DNA of 64,000 bases, from the NCBI GenBank assembly GCA_032821775.1, contig JAVLRN010000010.1:992001-1056000 (forward strand), written 5' to 3'. Source of the stretch: Sanguinoderma infundibulare. Taxonomy: Eukaryota; Basidiomycota; Agaricomycetes; Polyporales; Polyporaceae. The notes under the pieces were generated by a model, which had not been told where the DNA came from, did no database searches, and saw only the letters and a list, made by a program, of their open reading frames with translations. The position numbers were made by a program, and so were the translations under genes. Below are positions 1 to 10,842 of the stretch, one piece after another (the first letter of the stretch is position 1; each line of letters opens with the position of its first letter).

Positions 1-208
1 GCGCGCTACCACTGTGCCAAATGCCCTTAAACAGTTGTTAGTTACCCGGCATCGCTGTTTTCACCACATTCCACCAACACATTCCAGCCGTTTACAAGAC
101 GTCATAGCAAGCTGCCTAGATAGATGATACACAGAAATAGAACTTCGACGCCGGAAGTGGAATAAGTTCCCGCCATCAGCGTCTGTGCCAAGAATTGACC
201 TATCTTGA

Positions 209-2327
209 TCATCCACTCGAACGAATAAGCGTCTCTGAGTCGACAGAGCGGGGTTTGATTGTACACCGACAGTCGACCGGATACCTGCGATGGTTTGATC
301 AGCCGCAGCGTCCACAAGAGCTCCGCTATATATATAACACACTCACGAGATGATCCCGCTGGTCTGCTCCGGCACGATTTTGATGGGGTACCCGTGCTCG
401 TCGAGAGGCGGCGTGATGTCAAAGACGTGCAGCACAGAAGCGACGACGATGAAGAGGCCCGCTTCGGCAAAGTACCGTCCCGGGCATATCCTGCCCAGCG
501 GCTCAGCGACTCCACTTGGAGGCAACATGCCAGAACCGAGACCCACCTTCTCCCAAAGCCAAATGCATACGCCGAGGGATCGCGAACAGACGCGTCCAGC
601 TTGCCATCACGCACGAACCGATCAGGTCGGAACTCGTCTGGGTTTTCGAACACGTCCGGGTCATGCAAGCACGCCCTAGAGGAGATGACGTATCAGCCTC
701 TTCTTCTGGCACCGTCCTACGGGAGTGGCAACCTACCATACGTTCGCGGAAACGAGCGTGCCTTCAGGGATAAAGTATCCTTGATACGATGCGGGACGCC
801 CATGGGGGTCACGTTCTGCCACCGGAGCGCCTCTTTGCAGAGTGCATTCACGTAGACGAGAGAGTCTTGGTCCGCGAATTCCGGAAGACGATGGGGGCCG
901 ACGATGGCGTCGAGCTCCGCTTGAGCTTTATTCTGGACCTCGGGGTAGAGCGACATTGCGAGAAAGACAGACTGGACGGTCGAGAATATCTAGGAGGTAG
1001 ATTTAGCATCGGTCAGCGTGAAAGACCCAAACTTGAAGGGAGCCAAGCTGACCGTGTCGGCACCGCCTAAGAGATCCTCGTATAAGCGCGAGGACGAGAA
1101 GCAAGACTCGGGTACGCTACTCACCCTCGACTGCGACAAACGCGACGTTCTTGATGATTTCTTCCCGTTCTTCCACGGCGGCACCTCCGACGTCGCTGCC
1201 GTCGGGCAATCTCGACAACAGCCTCGCCACCACGCTCTCAAGGGCATCTCCTCGTTCCTGTGGTTAAGAGTAAGCATCGGGTGGGTTAGCGTGACACAGG
1301 ACGCATGACGATCTTGCGACTCGCCATTGCCTGCTTGACGTGGCCGAACGGCAGGTTCCTGAGAGCTGTACTGGCTTTACGCCACTTCGCGAACTGCTTC
1401 TGGAAGCCGGCTCCAGGAACCCAGGACGGGACGTAGCGGAGGAAAGGCAATAGTCCGACAAGAAACTTCCCCGGTATCAAACCCTGCGAGAATCCTTCAA
1501 GCGCAGCGTCTACGTGGCCTGTATATGGATCATTATCGTCAGCGATATCGATATCGAACAGGATCTTGAGGATTGTAGCCATGAAAGCACTGGAAAAGCG
1601 ACATCTTAATACCCATACACAGTAGGCGGAAGGCATATGTACTCACTAGCGTATATGCTCGATCATTCGAGCAGGGTCTTTTGAGAGCTTTACAAGGAAC
1701 TTGCGCGCCATTGCCGTCTGCGTAGGCTGGTATGGAGCAATAGCTCGCATATTGAAGTGTTGCCAGAAAAGTCGTCTATGCTGCCTCCAACGCGGACCAT
1801 AAGGCATGACTCCGGGATTCATGTCCTGGCCGACGCTGCGAAACGCCGGCTATCAAACGCAGAATGGGGGTGAAACGGTGAGCAGCACTCACAGCTCTGT
1901 CATATGCGTCTTCGGTTTGTCAGAGGAGTTCGCAGAACGCTTTTCGAGGAACTGGAAGATATCCTCGGCGCTCCGCAAGACGAGTAAGGACTGCCCCAAG
2001 ACTCGGAAATGGATGATGTCGCCTACGACATAGACACATTATCGGAGAATGCCTACGCTGTATACGACTGGCGCACTCGCCGTATTGTACGGAGAGGTCT
2101 CGATAAGCCGGGCCCGACTGGGATGTTGGCATATTGAATAGATTCCCGATAATCGGTAAAGGCTTGGGCCCTGGAGGCAAAGGAAGACCGCGCGTGCGGG
2201 CCCTCCAAAGTAGGTAGGACCGCACGTAGACAGACAGCAGAGTCATAACAAGCAGAGTTATAATCGTCTGGAATAGTAGCAACTCCATGCTGGGGGTGAG
2301 GCTGGCTGGATCCATGCTTCGACCCAT
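209..2327 (-). pseudogene. Cytochrome P450 (CYP5144-like), one frameshift
   Basis: A basidiomycete P450 monooxygenase gene, normally an ER-anchored haem enzyme. The N-terminus has a hydrophobic anchor followed by the proline hinge LPLPPGPKPLPIIGN. The I-helix GGADT, the ExxR helix (KEALRW) and the haem loop FGFGRR-ICPGRYFAEA are all present. The start is the ATG at 2327, or the ATG at 2288. Exons are separated by short introns, including a 14-nt microexon (1053-1066) encoding GGADT. The first intron appears to use a GC donor, at the place where the sister gene at 4801 uses GT. The last exon ends at 209 with IKPRSVDSETLIRSSG. Between MGVPH and YQGYFIP (about 780-793) the frame changes and several codons present in the sister gene are missing, and no intron can fit. 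I infer a pseudogene or a sequence error. The substrate cannot be inferred. The family assignment is by eye. Confidence 0.85.
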
Positions 2328-2855
2328 TGCTCGGGCATAGATAAGGCGTGTTGATATTTTTAAGACAAGCTCGCAGACTAGCTCGCTAGCAATTGCTCAA
2401 GCGCAGCATTTGCAGTCGACCCCGCGCGCTCCGGGGGATCAGCGTCACGGATACATAAATGTTCGATCCGTCCTGGACGGGAGTATGAGAAAGAAAAAGT
2501 TTACCTGACGGTGCTACAACGTTAGCTCCAGGGCACAAGCAGTTCGCATGAACGTGGGTGGACATTTTCTACGTGGCATTGCTGTCTCTTGCCTTCTATG
2601 GAATAGTGAGTTTCGAACTAGATCCTACAGGTCATGACGCACGACTCAATACGACGCACCTACGTCAGCGCAATCATCAGGGCCATTGCAACGACTTCTA
2701 GCCCCAGACTCCAGCGCCGTGTGGATTCAGGGCGACGCTAGATCGGATGTAGAACGAAAGTTAGCGTTACCGGGCCTTCTGGCCACCAGACAAATTGACA
2801 CCACTGCATCCCATGACTGTTAGCCTGGAAGCAAAAGTTGGATACAGCATGCCAA
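2328..2855. other. Intergenic, no gene seen
   Basis: Sequence between the P450 promoter side and the ABC relic. No convincing coding segment or repeat is visible. Confidence 0.5.
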
Positions 2856-4106
2856 TTACCGTGCACCGATCTCAGTCGCATCCCTATCTTCCAGAATATC
2901 CAAATCCGGTCTCAACGCACAGCACTCCACGACCGCCTGGTACCTCTCCTCGTCGTACGGGTACCCAAACAACATGTTATCGTTGATGCTCTGGTGCCGC
3001 AACCACGGCGTCTGCGCCGCGTACGAGATCGTGTGCGCCAGCCCGTACCCGTCCACCCTCGACGGGTTCTTCGACATCACGATCCGGCCCTCGAGTGTCG
3101 TCAGCTCGTCCAGTAGCGCCATCAGCAGCGCTGGCTTCCCGCTCGCCGTCGGGCCCGCGACGAGCGTGAGCTGTTCCTCGGGGAACATGACACTGATGTC
3201 CCGGAGTTCGAACCGGTGGCCGCCGGAATGCGGCAGCGGAGACCCGACGGACGCGACGTCCACCGCGGTCGAGGTTTCGTCCGTTTCGGAGCCGTTGGAG
3301 TTGTTCGTGTCGCTGGTGGCGTTGGAAGCGTTCTTGCCTGTGCCTTTCTTGTCGATGTCGTCCTTCTTCTCCTCGACTTCGTTCCGCTTGAAGGAGCCGT
3401 TGAAAATCCCAAGCCCGGTCTCTGTCTCCTCGGAGGGGGGAACGTGACCCTTCTTGTTGGTGGAAACTTGCTCATCGACTTCGTCCTCATCCAGGTACGT
3501 CGCGATACGGTCGAGCACAACTTTCGACTGAAGACCCAGAACTAGGTTTGAGTTGCAAGCAGCATACTACCAATGTACGTGCCTGGAGAATCTGGATAAT
3601 CCAGGCAGGAATGACGTTCAGAGGCAGGCGGACCATCTGGAACAACGCGATGGCCTACGAAAGCGTCAGCTGGCCATCCACGTGGTTAGACGGCACGAGA
3701 ACTCACAGTGAACGCGGTACCGATGGTCAACTCGTTGCCCTGTACGACGTACGCGAAGAACGACGCGACCGACACCAGAATTGGTGCTGTCGTCCACAGC
3801 AGCGAGAAGCACACCGAGTTCAGACGGGCTATCACCAGTGATCAGCAAATTACCCTGCCCGTCAAATAACGCATACGCACCCTTAACCACCACTGCATCT
3901 CGTTATCGCGGGCCTCGAGCACGCGCTGGATCCAACGGTCCGCCCACGCGAAGAACTTGATAAACTTGACCGCGCTAATGACTCCTCGTTGAGCACGCCC
4001 ATCCGCTTGTCGCGTGCGGTCGAGACGCCCTTCTGGATGCGCACCGCGCGCCTCACCATGAAGTTGCGTCTGATAACTGAGTTCAGTGTCGAAAATCAAT
4101 AGCAAA
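2856..4106 (-). pseudogene. ABCC (MRP-type) transporter relic
   Basis: A remnant of a full-size ABCC transporter, covering part of the first membrane domain and most of the first nucleotide-binding domain. The membrane part reads LNEGVISAVKFIKFFAW-like sequence, split over frames (about 3560-4106). The NBD1 part (2856-3518) has FELRDISVMFPEEQLTLVAG, then a Walker A reading GPTASGKPALL. There the usual GPTGSGKT/S has lost a glycine and the catalytic-site Thr/Ser is Pro. The Q-loop region YAAQTPWL and INDNMLFGYPYDEERY follow. The reading stops at EDRDATEIGAR, just before the place where the LSGGQ signature should begin; Walker B, the second membrane domain and NBD2 are absent. An acidic, Asn/Ser-rich linker precedes NBD1. 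Non-functional. Confidence 0.8.
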
Positions 4107-4800
4107 CCGGGCCGACATTAAGTCGTAGAGGCTTCGGAGATGACAGTAAGCGGCAAGGATGGTAGACGTTCGACTCGGAGTTGTCACATGCTGCGATAAC
4201 GTAGCGCCCAAGAAGCGCCCGTCGTGTGGGCGGCCGAGGCCTCGGATACGGCGACAACCCACCATGGTGCGCATGTACTGCACTACTATCGTTCAATCCG
4301 CAACAAGCTCATTAACCGCTCCTTAGGCCGCCCTAATGAAACTCACTTCCAGTTCAGCAAATGTCGCGAGGCCGATGAATACGTGGTATGGCGAGTGCGA
4401 GCGGTAGAGAGGGCGGTCATGCGCGACATTTTTCACATTGGTTGAGGTGTGTCAGCCTGTATATCTTCTTCGTTTATTCCATTTCGACACTTCGTAGAGC
4501 CGCGTTGACCCCATGACATTTGCGCGCGCAACGGGGCCATCAGCAGACTTTTGAGACGCGACAGCGCGAGAACCAGATTGCTGCCCGCGTCCTTCGTATA
4601 CTGTAGATGATCTACAAAATATATCCCTATTGGGAGAAGACAGGCACAAGATAGCGTCCTTTTATGTCTCGAGTCCTCCGATTCTCCGAAGAACGACGGC
4701 GCGCCACCGCTTACGGGTGCGCCATTTCACGAAGCCATGCTCGCTCACACACTGCAAGCTCATCCTCTCCATTTTGTGCCGTCTCCAGGAGCCACACGAA
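4107..4800. other. Intergenic / 5' side of P450-2
   Basis: No intact gene. It may include further unrecognisable remains of the ABCC relic near 4107-4300. The stretch just upstream of 4801 should hold the P450-2 promoter. I see no clear TATA box. Confidence 0.4.
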
Positions 4801-6858
4801 ATGCAGAAGCCTGAAGGTGGATATCTTGTACTGCTGGTTGCTTCTTTGATGGTAGTTCTCTACCTGCGATCTTTCGCGCAGTGGAGAGCTCGCACCCGCG
4901 GCCGTCCGCTCCCTCCTGGGCCAGGGCCTCTTCCAATCGTGGGCAACATGTTCAACATGCCGCGGTCCAGGCAATGGATCGGGTATCGCGACCTCAGCCG
5001 AGAGCTAGGTGAGCTGCACGCTTTTCTTTTCTTGATGCAACCTCCCATTTGATTTGTTCCAGGGGATCTCTTGTACTTTCGAGTGCTCGGACAGTCCGTC
5101 GTAGTGCTCGCGAGTGCCGACGCGATATTCGAGTACCTCGACAAGCGGTCCGCCAATACGTCAGATCGTGTGCAGACTCCGATGATACAACTGTGAGTTT
5201 CTCGGCGAAACTGACGCCTTGTGTATGTAGCTCCGGATCGAGCATGAATCTCGGTTTCATGCCTTACGGGCAGCGGTGGCGCCGCCATAGACGCTCCTTC
5301 TGGCAATACTTTCACCGAGACGCCATTGAACAGTACCGGCAGACGGAACAGTCGCTCGCTCATGTATTTTTGGAGAAGCTGCTCGAGAATCCCTCGCGCT
5401 TGAGGGAACTCATCCGCTTGTGAGTCGCTGTCAGTGTCTCCGTGTTTCGCCCGTCTACTGAACAGAGGTCGACAGCAACTTTGCGTCAGTGATACTGAAG
5501 ATCGTCTATGATATTGACGTTGATGGCGAAAACGATGCCTATATGAGGTTGATTGAGGAAGCCCTCGAGGGCCCTGTTGAAGGCTTAGTTCCGGGGAAAT
5601 TCCTTGTCGAGGTCTTGCCATTCCTTCGGCACATCCCCCCTTGGTTCCCGGGTGCGACGTCGCAAAGACTATGGGCGAAGTGGCAGGCAGCTGGCGATAG
5701 GCTCGTGAATGTGCCGTTTGAACACGTCAAGGCTAACCTGGTATTTATCTCCTTCTATGCGTCAATGGAGAAGCCCGCTGACGCGGTTTCGTTTGCAGGT
5801 TGAAAGCGACGCATCTCAGTCCATCACTGCAAAGTTACTACAGAGGCTTGCTCACGAAAACATCTCGTAGAGGAGATCGTCAAGAATGTGGGCGCTATTG
5901 CATTTGAAGGTATGGATTCTTCTCGTCGGAACGACTGCGATGCTCATCGCCGGCGTATTCAGCTGGCACCGACACGGTACGCCCATGCCTTGTACTTCGC
6001 AGTCGACTGGCTCATACCTCCTTACAGATGTTATCAACCCTTCTGTCCGTGTTCTCTGGGGTGTCGCTTCACCCCGAAGTACTCAGTAAGGCCCACGCCG
6101 AGCTTGATGCAGTCGTCGGACCGCATCGTCTGCCAGACTTTGACGACAGGGATTCCCTGGTCTACGTCAATGCTATCCTGAAAGAAGCCATGCGATGGCA
6201 CTCGGTCGTCCCGTTCGGCTTGCCCCATGCGACGATCGCTGACGATGAATTTCGCGGATACTTTATTCCTGCCGGGACGATGCTCCTTCCGAACATGTGG
6301 TGTGTTCTTACGTGTTCCCCCTGCCATCCGGATGACGTGCTGACCATCACACGAGGGCTTGCATGCACGATCCCGAGGTCTATGAAGACCCCGACGTCTT
6401 CCAACCTGAACGGTTCATACGTGACGGCCAACTCGATCCGGACGTGCGCGATCCAGCAACGTTTATCTTCGGGTATGGGCGAAGGTACGTGGTTCTCACT
6501 GGCGCAGGACTTTCCGGCACGCATCAGGCTCATATCTCTTCGTATACCTCAGGATCTGTCCTGGACGCCATTTCGCCGAAGCTGTACTGTTCATCAATGT
6601 CGCGTGCGCGCTCCACGTTTTCTATATCACCCCCCCGCTAGGGGAGGACGGACGACCGATCCAAGTCAAGCAGGGTCACACGGACGGGCTCATTTCGTAC
6701 GTGCCACTTAGGCTTTTGTTGTAAAGTTCACCACTGGTTCACGGGTTTCCCGTAGCTATCCCGAGGATTACCGTTGTTCTATCAAGCCCAGATCTGCGAC
6801 AAGCGAAGGATTGATACGGTCTTATGCGACGGCGGCTCGTTCAGCCTCACACAACTGA
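4801..6858 (+). pseudogene. Cytochrome P450 (CYP5144-like), 1-nt frameshift
   Basis: A paralogue of the P450 on the opposite strand at 209-2327, with the same intron positions. The start ATG at 4801 gives a hydrophobic anchor and the hinge LPPGPGPLPIVGN. Exon 1 ends at 5008 and exon 2 starts at 5063. Further exons encode MPYGQRWRRHRRSFWQYF, VILKIVYDIDV, a 14-nt I-helix microexon (5963-5976, AGTDT), KEAMRW (ExxR), FGYGRR and ICPGRHFAEAVLF (haem Cys). The final exon ends SIKPRSATSEGLIR...SASHN with TGA at 6858. Around 5866 the frame of LLQRLAHENIS runs into TAG, while VEEIVKNVGAIAFEG continues in the next frame. A single missing base explains both. All catalytic motifs survive, so the break is recent or a sequence error. 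Confidence 0.85.
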
Positions 6859-8261
6859 AGGCGAGTGCTTGTGATTCAGTACCGACTCGGTACCTAGTGT
6901 TGATGAGCCATATTTGTTCATGGGACTAGCATCACACCAGATTACGGACTAGCACTGGCACCGTATCGGATAAGATGAAAGTACTTATGTAATTTCATAG
7001 GCTCGTCGCACTTCGGAGCGCTTGCCGGCTCGACAGTCTCAAAGCTTGCGTTCAACACTCGCGCTCCCTTCGTATTGAACTTTGGGAAGGGTCGGGCCGC
7101 TCCTGCCACCCGATATAGTACAGTTCAAGTTCCGCTGGCTCGCCCTGTCGCCGTCCTTACGTCTCGTACCACACTCTACAATGCATTCACTCCCGAGCTA
7201 GTGCACCAACGGCTTCGTGATGACAGCACTCGCCACTCAACGCCAGCCACCCCCACGTCAAGCGGCCTGACGATGTCCTCGATGTCAAGCATGCTCAATT
7301 GCTTGAGCGAGATAGCATTGAGTTCGAGCTCAAGTTCCGCTGACTTATACTCCACATAGTTACTGTCATGCGTACGTGACGGGGTCCCGTTTGCGTCCTG
7401 AGGCTCATTACCACGAGAACATCAAGGTAGCTTTTATTATCGGGTAAATCAACATTCAACTAAACGAGAATCCTTTCCTTAGTTTATGGTGACACGCCAC
7501 CCCGAGACGGCTCGCGACACCCGAACAATGTCGATCACCTCCACCCACCGCAAATGTGCTGACAACAAGCCAGAACCGTAACGGTATTCCCTTCGCCGTT
7601 GGCTTGTTATGCCCAAGGCTCACCATATCCTGTCACGCAGAACCGTCTTTTGTTTCACGCCCACTTAGAGGCTGATCTTCTGCCTCGTCACCTGCATCGT
7701 TAGCATTGAGAGTTCATATGGAGCTGTTGGTATCAGCCAGTCAGCTCCGACCACCTAAGGAGGACATCTCGTCAACACTTGTTGCTGGGCCACGGTCACC
7801 GCCCCCTTCGGGCGTCCCTGACTGGCTCCGCTGTCCAGAGGCTTTCGCTCCATTATCTATACAATGCGCTCATCCTGTGTGCTGCTGGGATATCGAGATG
7901 AAATTCTTCAAGACACGATTTCGGCTTTTCATGGCTGCGAGTGACGCTTTTGAAGGTGATGGACGGACGCGTAATTGCTAAACATTTAATGACACGGTTA
8001 CAAATTGATGCCTCAGGAAGTGAATATCTAGCCTTGGTGACATCACATCTCCGACGGCAACGAAGCCAAGTACCGTACGCAGGACCATATCCGGTACCTA
8101 GTCTAACCGACGAGAAGTTCATGAGCGGGATGTGTAAGACGATTTCAAAAAAAAAACGAAGTTCTGGAGAGGGGACGACGACGACTGGAGAAAGAATCAG
8201 ATAAAAGAAAAGGCTCAGACAAGCGTGATGAACGTATTTGGCAGATTCGAAGAGGCAGCGT
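6859..8261. other. Intergenic, no gene seen
   Basis: 1.4 kb with only short open stretches of no recognisable similarity or splice structure. The right end is the 3' flank of the protease-like gene. An A9 run lies near 8147. Confidence 0.5.
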
Positions 8262-9878
8262 TCAAAGATTGGCGGGCAAGGGGAAGATGTTGGCGTCGAC
8301 GCCGTAGTCGCGGAGCCGCTTGAGGATGAAGTTGATGGAGGTGACGTAGGTGCAGTCGGAAACGTTCGTAGTTCCGTCGCCGCCCGTAAGTATCCCGCAA
8401 ACCCTGCCCTTGCCGTCGACAACAACCGAACCAGAGTCCCCCTTGTCCGCGAACGGACCGGACTTAGAGGTGCGGGGAAGAACGGCAATCTCCTTCGACA
8501 TCTGACCGGGCTTGTTCTCGAAGTACGTGCAAGTGAAGGCGCGGATGGTGTTGAGCCGACCGGCGGTGAGGTTGGTGGTATTACCATTCTTCAACACCAT
8601 GATGACCGCGTTGTTGTGATGGTCATCGATCTTCGGGTCGGGGCTGTACATCTCCGGGTCGGGCACGGTGCCGAAGAAGCGAAGAAGACGATCGCCAGGG
8701 TACTCGAAGGAGTGTGGGTTGGCGTTGTGCGGGTACATCCACGCCGTGAGCTCGTCAACGTCGACGGAGCCGAGATCGATCGCGTTACCGATGAAGTTGA
8801 GCTTGGAGATCATAGAAGGGAGGATCTCGACGACGGCCCAGTCCTCTGTGAACCCACCGTCGGAGTGGTTAAGAGTGAAGGGAGGGGACAAGGTGACGAA
8901 CCCGATGAGGCGGTCCTCCTCCTTCGCAAAGGATAGGAGAACATCTGAAAGGAGCTTCTTGAAGGCGGTGACGGCGTTCTTAGCTTCCGTCATGAGAGCA
9001 GCGACAGCGTTGCGCTCTATGATAGCGTCGTCTTCGTCCAGGTCGTCGGCAGCCTCCAAACGCCGCTTCAGCTGTGCGATGACAATCTCCTTAGCACTGA
9101 CGACGTTTTCGATAGCGCCACAGCGAGCTTTGAAGGCCGCCTCGCCCATGAACATGACCTTGCTCTGGGGATCTCCACTGTTCTCGCGGAACCTGTAGAG
9201 CTTGTTCTCTTCCTTGTCGGGATGGAAGAGAACATGCCTCGCCGTGAGCATGAAGAGTTTGCCGGGTTTGGTGGAATCGATGAAGAAGATCCCGCCGGTC
9301 CCCTCGATGTTCGTGGTCTTCGCATTACAGATGGAGATACCGAGCGAGGTGGAGAACGGCTCACGAACGATGGCGACGGGGTTGGCGGTGATGGCGGGCT
9401 TATACATGCTGGCGAGAAGCTGGTAGTTGGACTCGTAGACGATGACGTGAACGTCCTCGATTTGATGGCCGACGAGGATAGACCTGCAATGGACAGCGAT
9501 CTGGAAACCGAGTTCGGCGGAGACAGAGTCGGGGCTGACGCCCAGCATGATGAAGGCGGAAGGGGAAGGAGTACCAGCTTTCCCGAGTCGGACGGGATGC
9601 ATCAAGGAGCACACCACTTGCTGCTCGCCCAGGTAAGCCTCCATGGCAGGACCGACGACATCCTCCCAGACGCAGTCAAGACGGTGAGCACCAAGAGCAG
9701 TGAACTCCTTGGGCTCGAGATAGGCCTCGGCGCCGGTCGGTGGCATCCACACGTCAGCGCTGGAGCGTGCAATCATACGAGCCCCGGACGGGAGACCGTA
9801 GAGATAGTGCTTCGCCTCGACTGGCGACGGGATGTAGGGAGCATTGGTAGGCGGGTTAGAAACGTGGTGGCCGGACAT
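8262..9878 (-). CDS. Trypsin-like serine protease homologue, 538 aa
   Basis: A single-exon gene. It has a chymotrypsin-fold catalytic triad in the right order and spacing: His215 in FMLTARHVLF, Asp346 in FTEDWAVVEI and Ser482 in ADKGDSGSVVV. The oxyanion-side GILTGG follows at about 495-500. The N-terminus (MSGHHVSNPP...) has no signal peptide or membrane segment, so an intracellular location is likely. Between His and Asp there is an unusually long insert (about 255-320) rich in Glu, Lys, Ala and Leu, which looks like a helical hairpin or coiled coil. The first 190 residues are a family-specific domain without a motif I recognise. The gene is GC-rich, CpG-rich and undamaged, unlike its neighbours. 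Such cytosolic trypsin-like proteins recur in agaricomycete genomes. The substrate is unknown and activity is inferred only from the triad. Confidence 0.8.
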   Translation of the reverse strand: MSGHHVSNPPTNAPYIPSPVEAKHYLYGLPSGARMIARSSADVWMPPTGAEAYLEPKEFTALGAHRLDCVWEDVVGPAMEAYLGEQQVVCSLMHPVRLGKAGTPSPSAFIMLGVSPDSVSAELGFQIAVHCRSILVGHQIEDVHVIVYESNYQLLASMYKPAITANPVAIVREPFSTSLGISICNAKTTNIEGTGGIFFIDSTKPGKLFMLTARHVLFHPDKEENKLYRFRENSGDPQSKVMFMGEAAFKARCGAIENVVSAKEIVIAQLKRRLEAADDLDEDDAIIERNAVAALMTEAKNAVTAFKKLLSDVLLSFAKEEDRLIGFVTLSPPFTLNHSDGGFTEDWAVVEILPSMISKLNFIGNAIDLGSVDVDELTAWMYPHNANPHSFEYPGDRLLRFFGTVPDPEMYSPDPKIDDHHNNAVIMVLKNGNTTNLTAGRLNTIRAFTCTYFENKPGQMSKEIAVLPRTSKSGPFADKGDSGSVVVDGKGRVCGILTGGDGTTNVSDCTYVTSINFILKRLRDYGVDANIFPLPANL

Positions 9879-9949
9879 GCTAATGAGAAGACGCGAGATG
9901 ATGTCGTTGGAAGACGTGATGCGTTTCTGGATTTAAGTCTCGGTCAGGC

Positions 9950-10080
9950 TGTGGCACGGGTGCGGGTAACCCGTGCGGGTAAGCGCGGGTGTTCAGCACG
10001 GGTGCGGGTGCGGGTCAGATTTGGCCAACCCGAGGGCAAACCCACCTGCGCCGCGGGTTTGCGGGTACCGGCGCCGATAT
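9950..10080. repeat. GC-rich GCGGGT low-complexity repeat
   Basis: Irregular reiterations of CGGGTGCGGGT, with one inverted unit (GTGCGGGTAACCCGTGC) near 9960-9985. They lie about 80-200 bp upstream of the protease-like gene start. It looks like a simple-sequence expansion or a short dispersed repeat, not coding sequence. Confidence 0.6.
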
Positions 10081-10842
10081 AGAGGCCCACGGTCTTCGAA
10101 ATATGGCGTCCGGGTTTGGCAATGTCGGCGCCATCCGGGAGGAGGGATGCAGACTTTGTTAAAACGCCTCATGTTCATCCGATCGGAATTAGAAAGGCCC
10201 GTTGATCCCTGAACGTTCGTTCTCCGACAGGCTCCGATCGGAACTCTAGGGTCGAAATACTGACATAAGCTCCATTGATTTCGTGCTCCGCAAGCTGGTG
10301 TCGGGGCTTGCTCCGACCAACCGCCAGATCTCTACATCCTGTTCATGGTGCGGATAGCATGCATCTGCCCTCGGTTAAACAGCTTGCCCAACAACGACCC
10401 ATCAGACTGCCCCAGCTTCGCGGTGACCTCCCATGCGGCCTTTACGACAGGGGATGTAACTGACTTGACTTGCTCAATGCTGTCACCATCGCACTGATCT
10501 CGCCGTCGCCAATAGCGATTCAGACCAAGGTGAATGTCGGATTGTTATTTTTGCTCCGATCTGTTGTCGTTTTGCTACTCAGTGCCGTGTCCGAGTAACG
10601 CCAGGCTGGGCTCCGAATAGCGTCGTTGGTCACCGGTCAGCCCCCACTGGGTCATCCACCAACGTCATCCGCCAACCCAGCCTTAAAAAAACTGCTCTGC
10701 ACGCCCGTGGAAACCCCACAACCGCCTTCTGTCGCTCCCCCACCATTCACTGCCTCTTGACACGAATCGCGCTCAGCTTCATCTCAGCATCAACGTTTTG
10801 ACTTCTTAACTTCTATTCCGATCTCAGTTTCACCTCGTCACG

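Noticed and set aside
5963..5976. P450-2 as lacking the I-helix motif
   Set aside because: The motif is present as a 14-nt microexon with proper splice sites, matched in P450-1.
9222..10082. Long plus-strand open frame opposite the protease gene
   Set aside because: Mirror of a GC-rich real gene on the minus strand. No motif and Glu/Asp/Gly-rich shadow composition.
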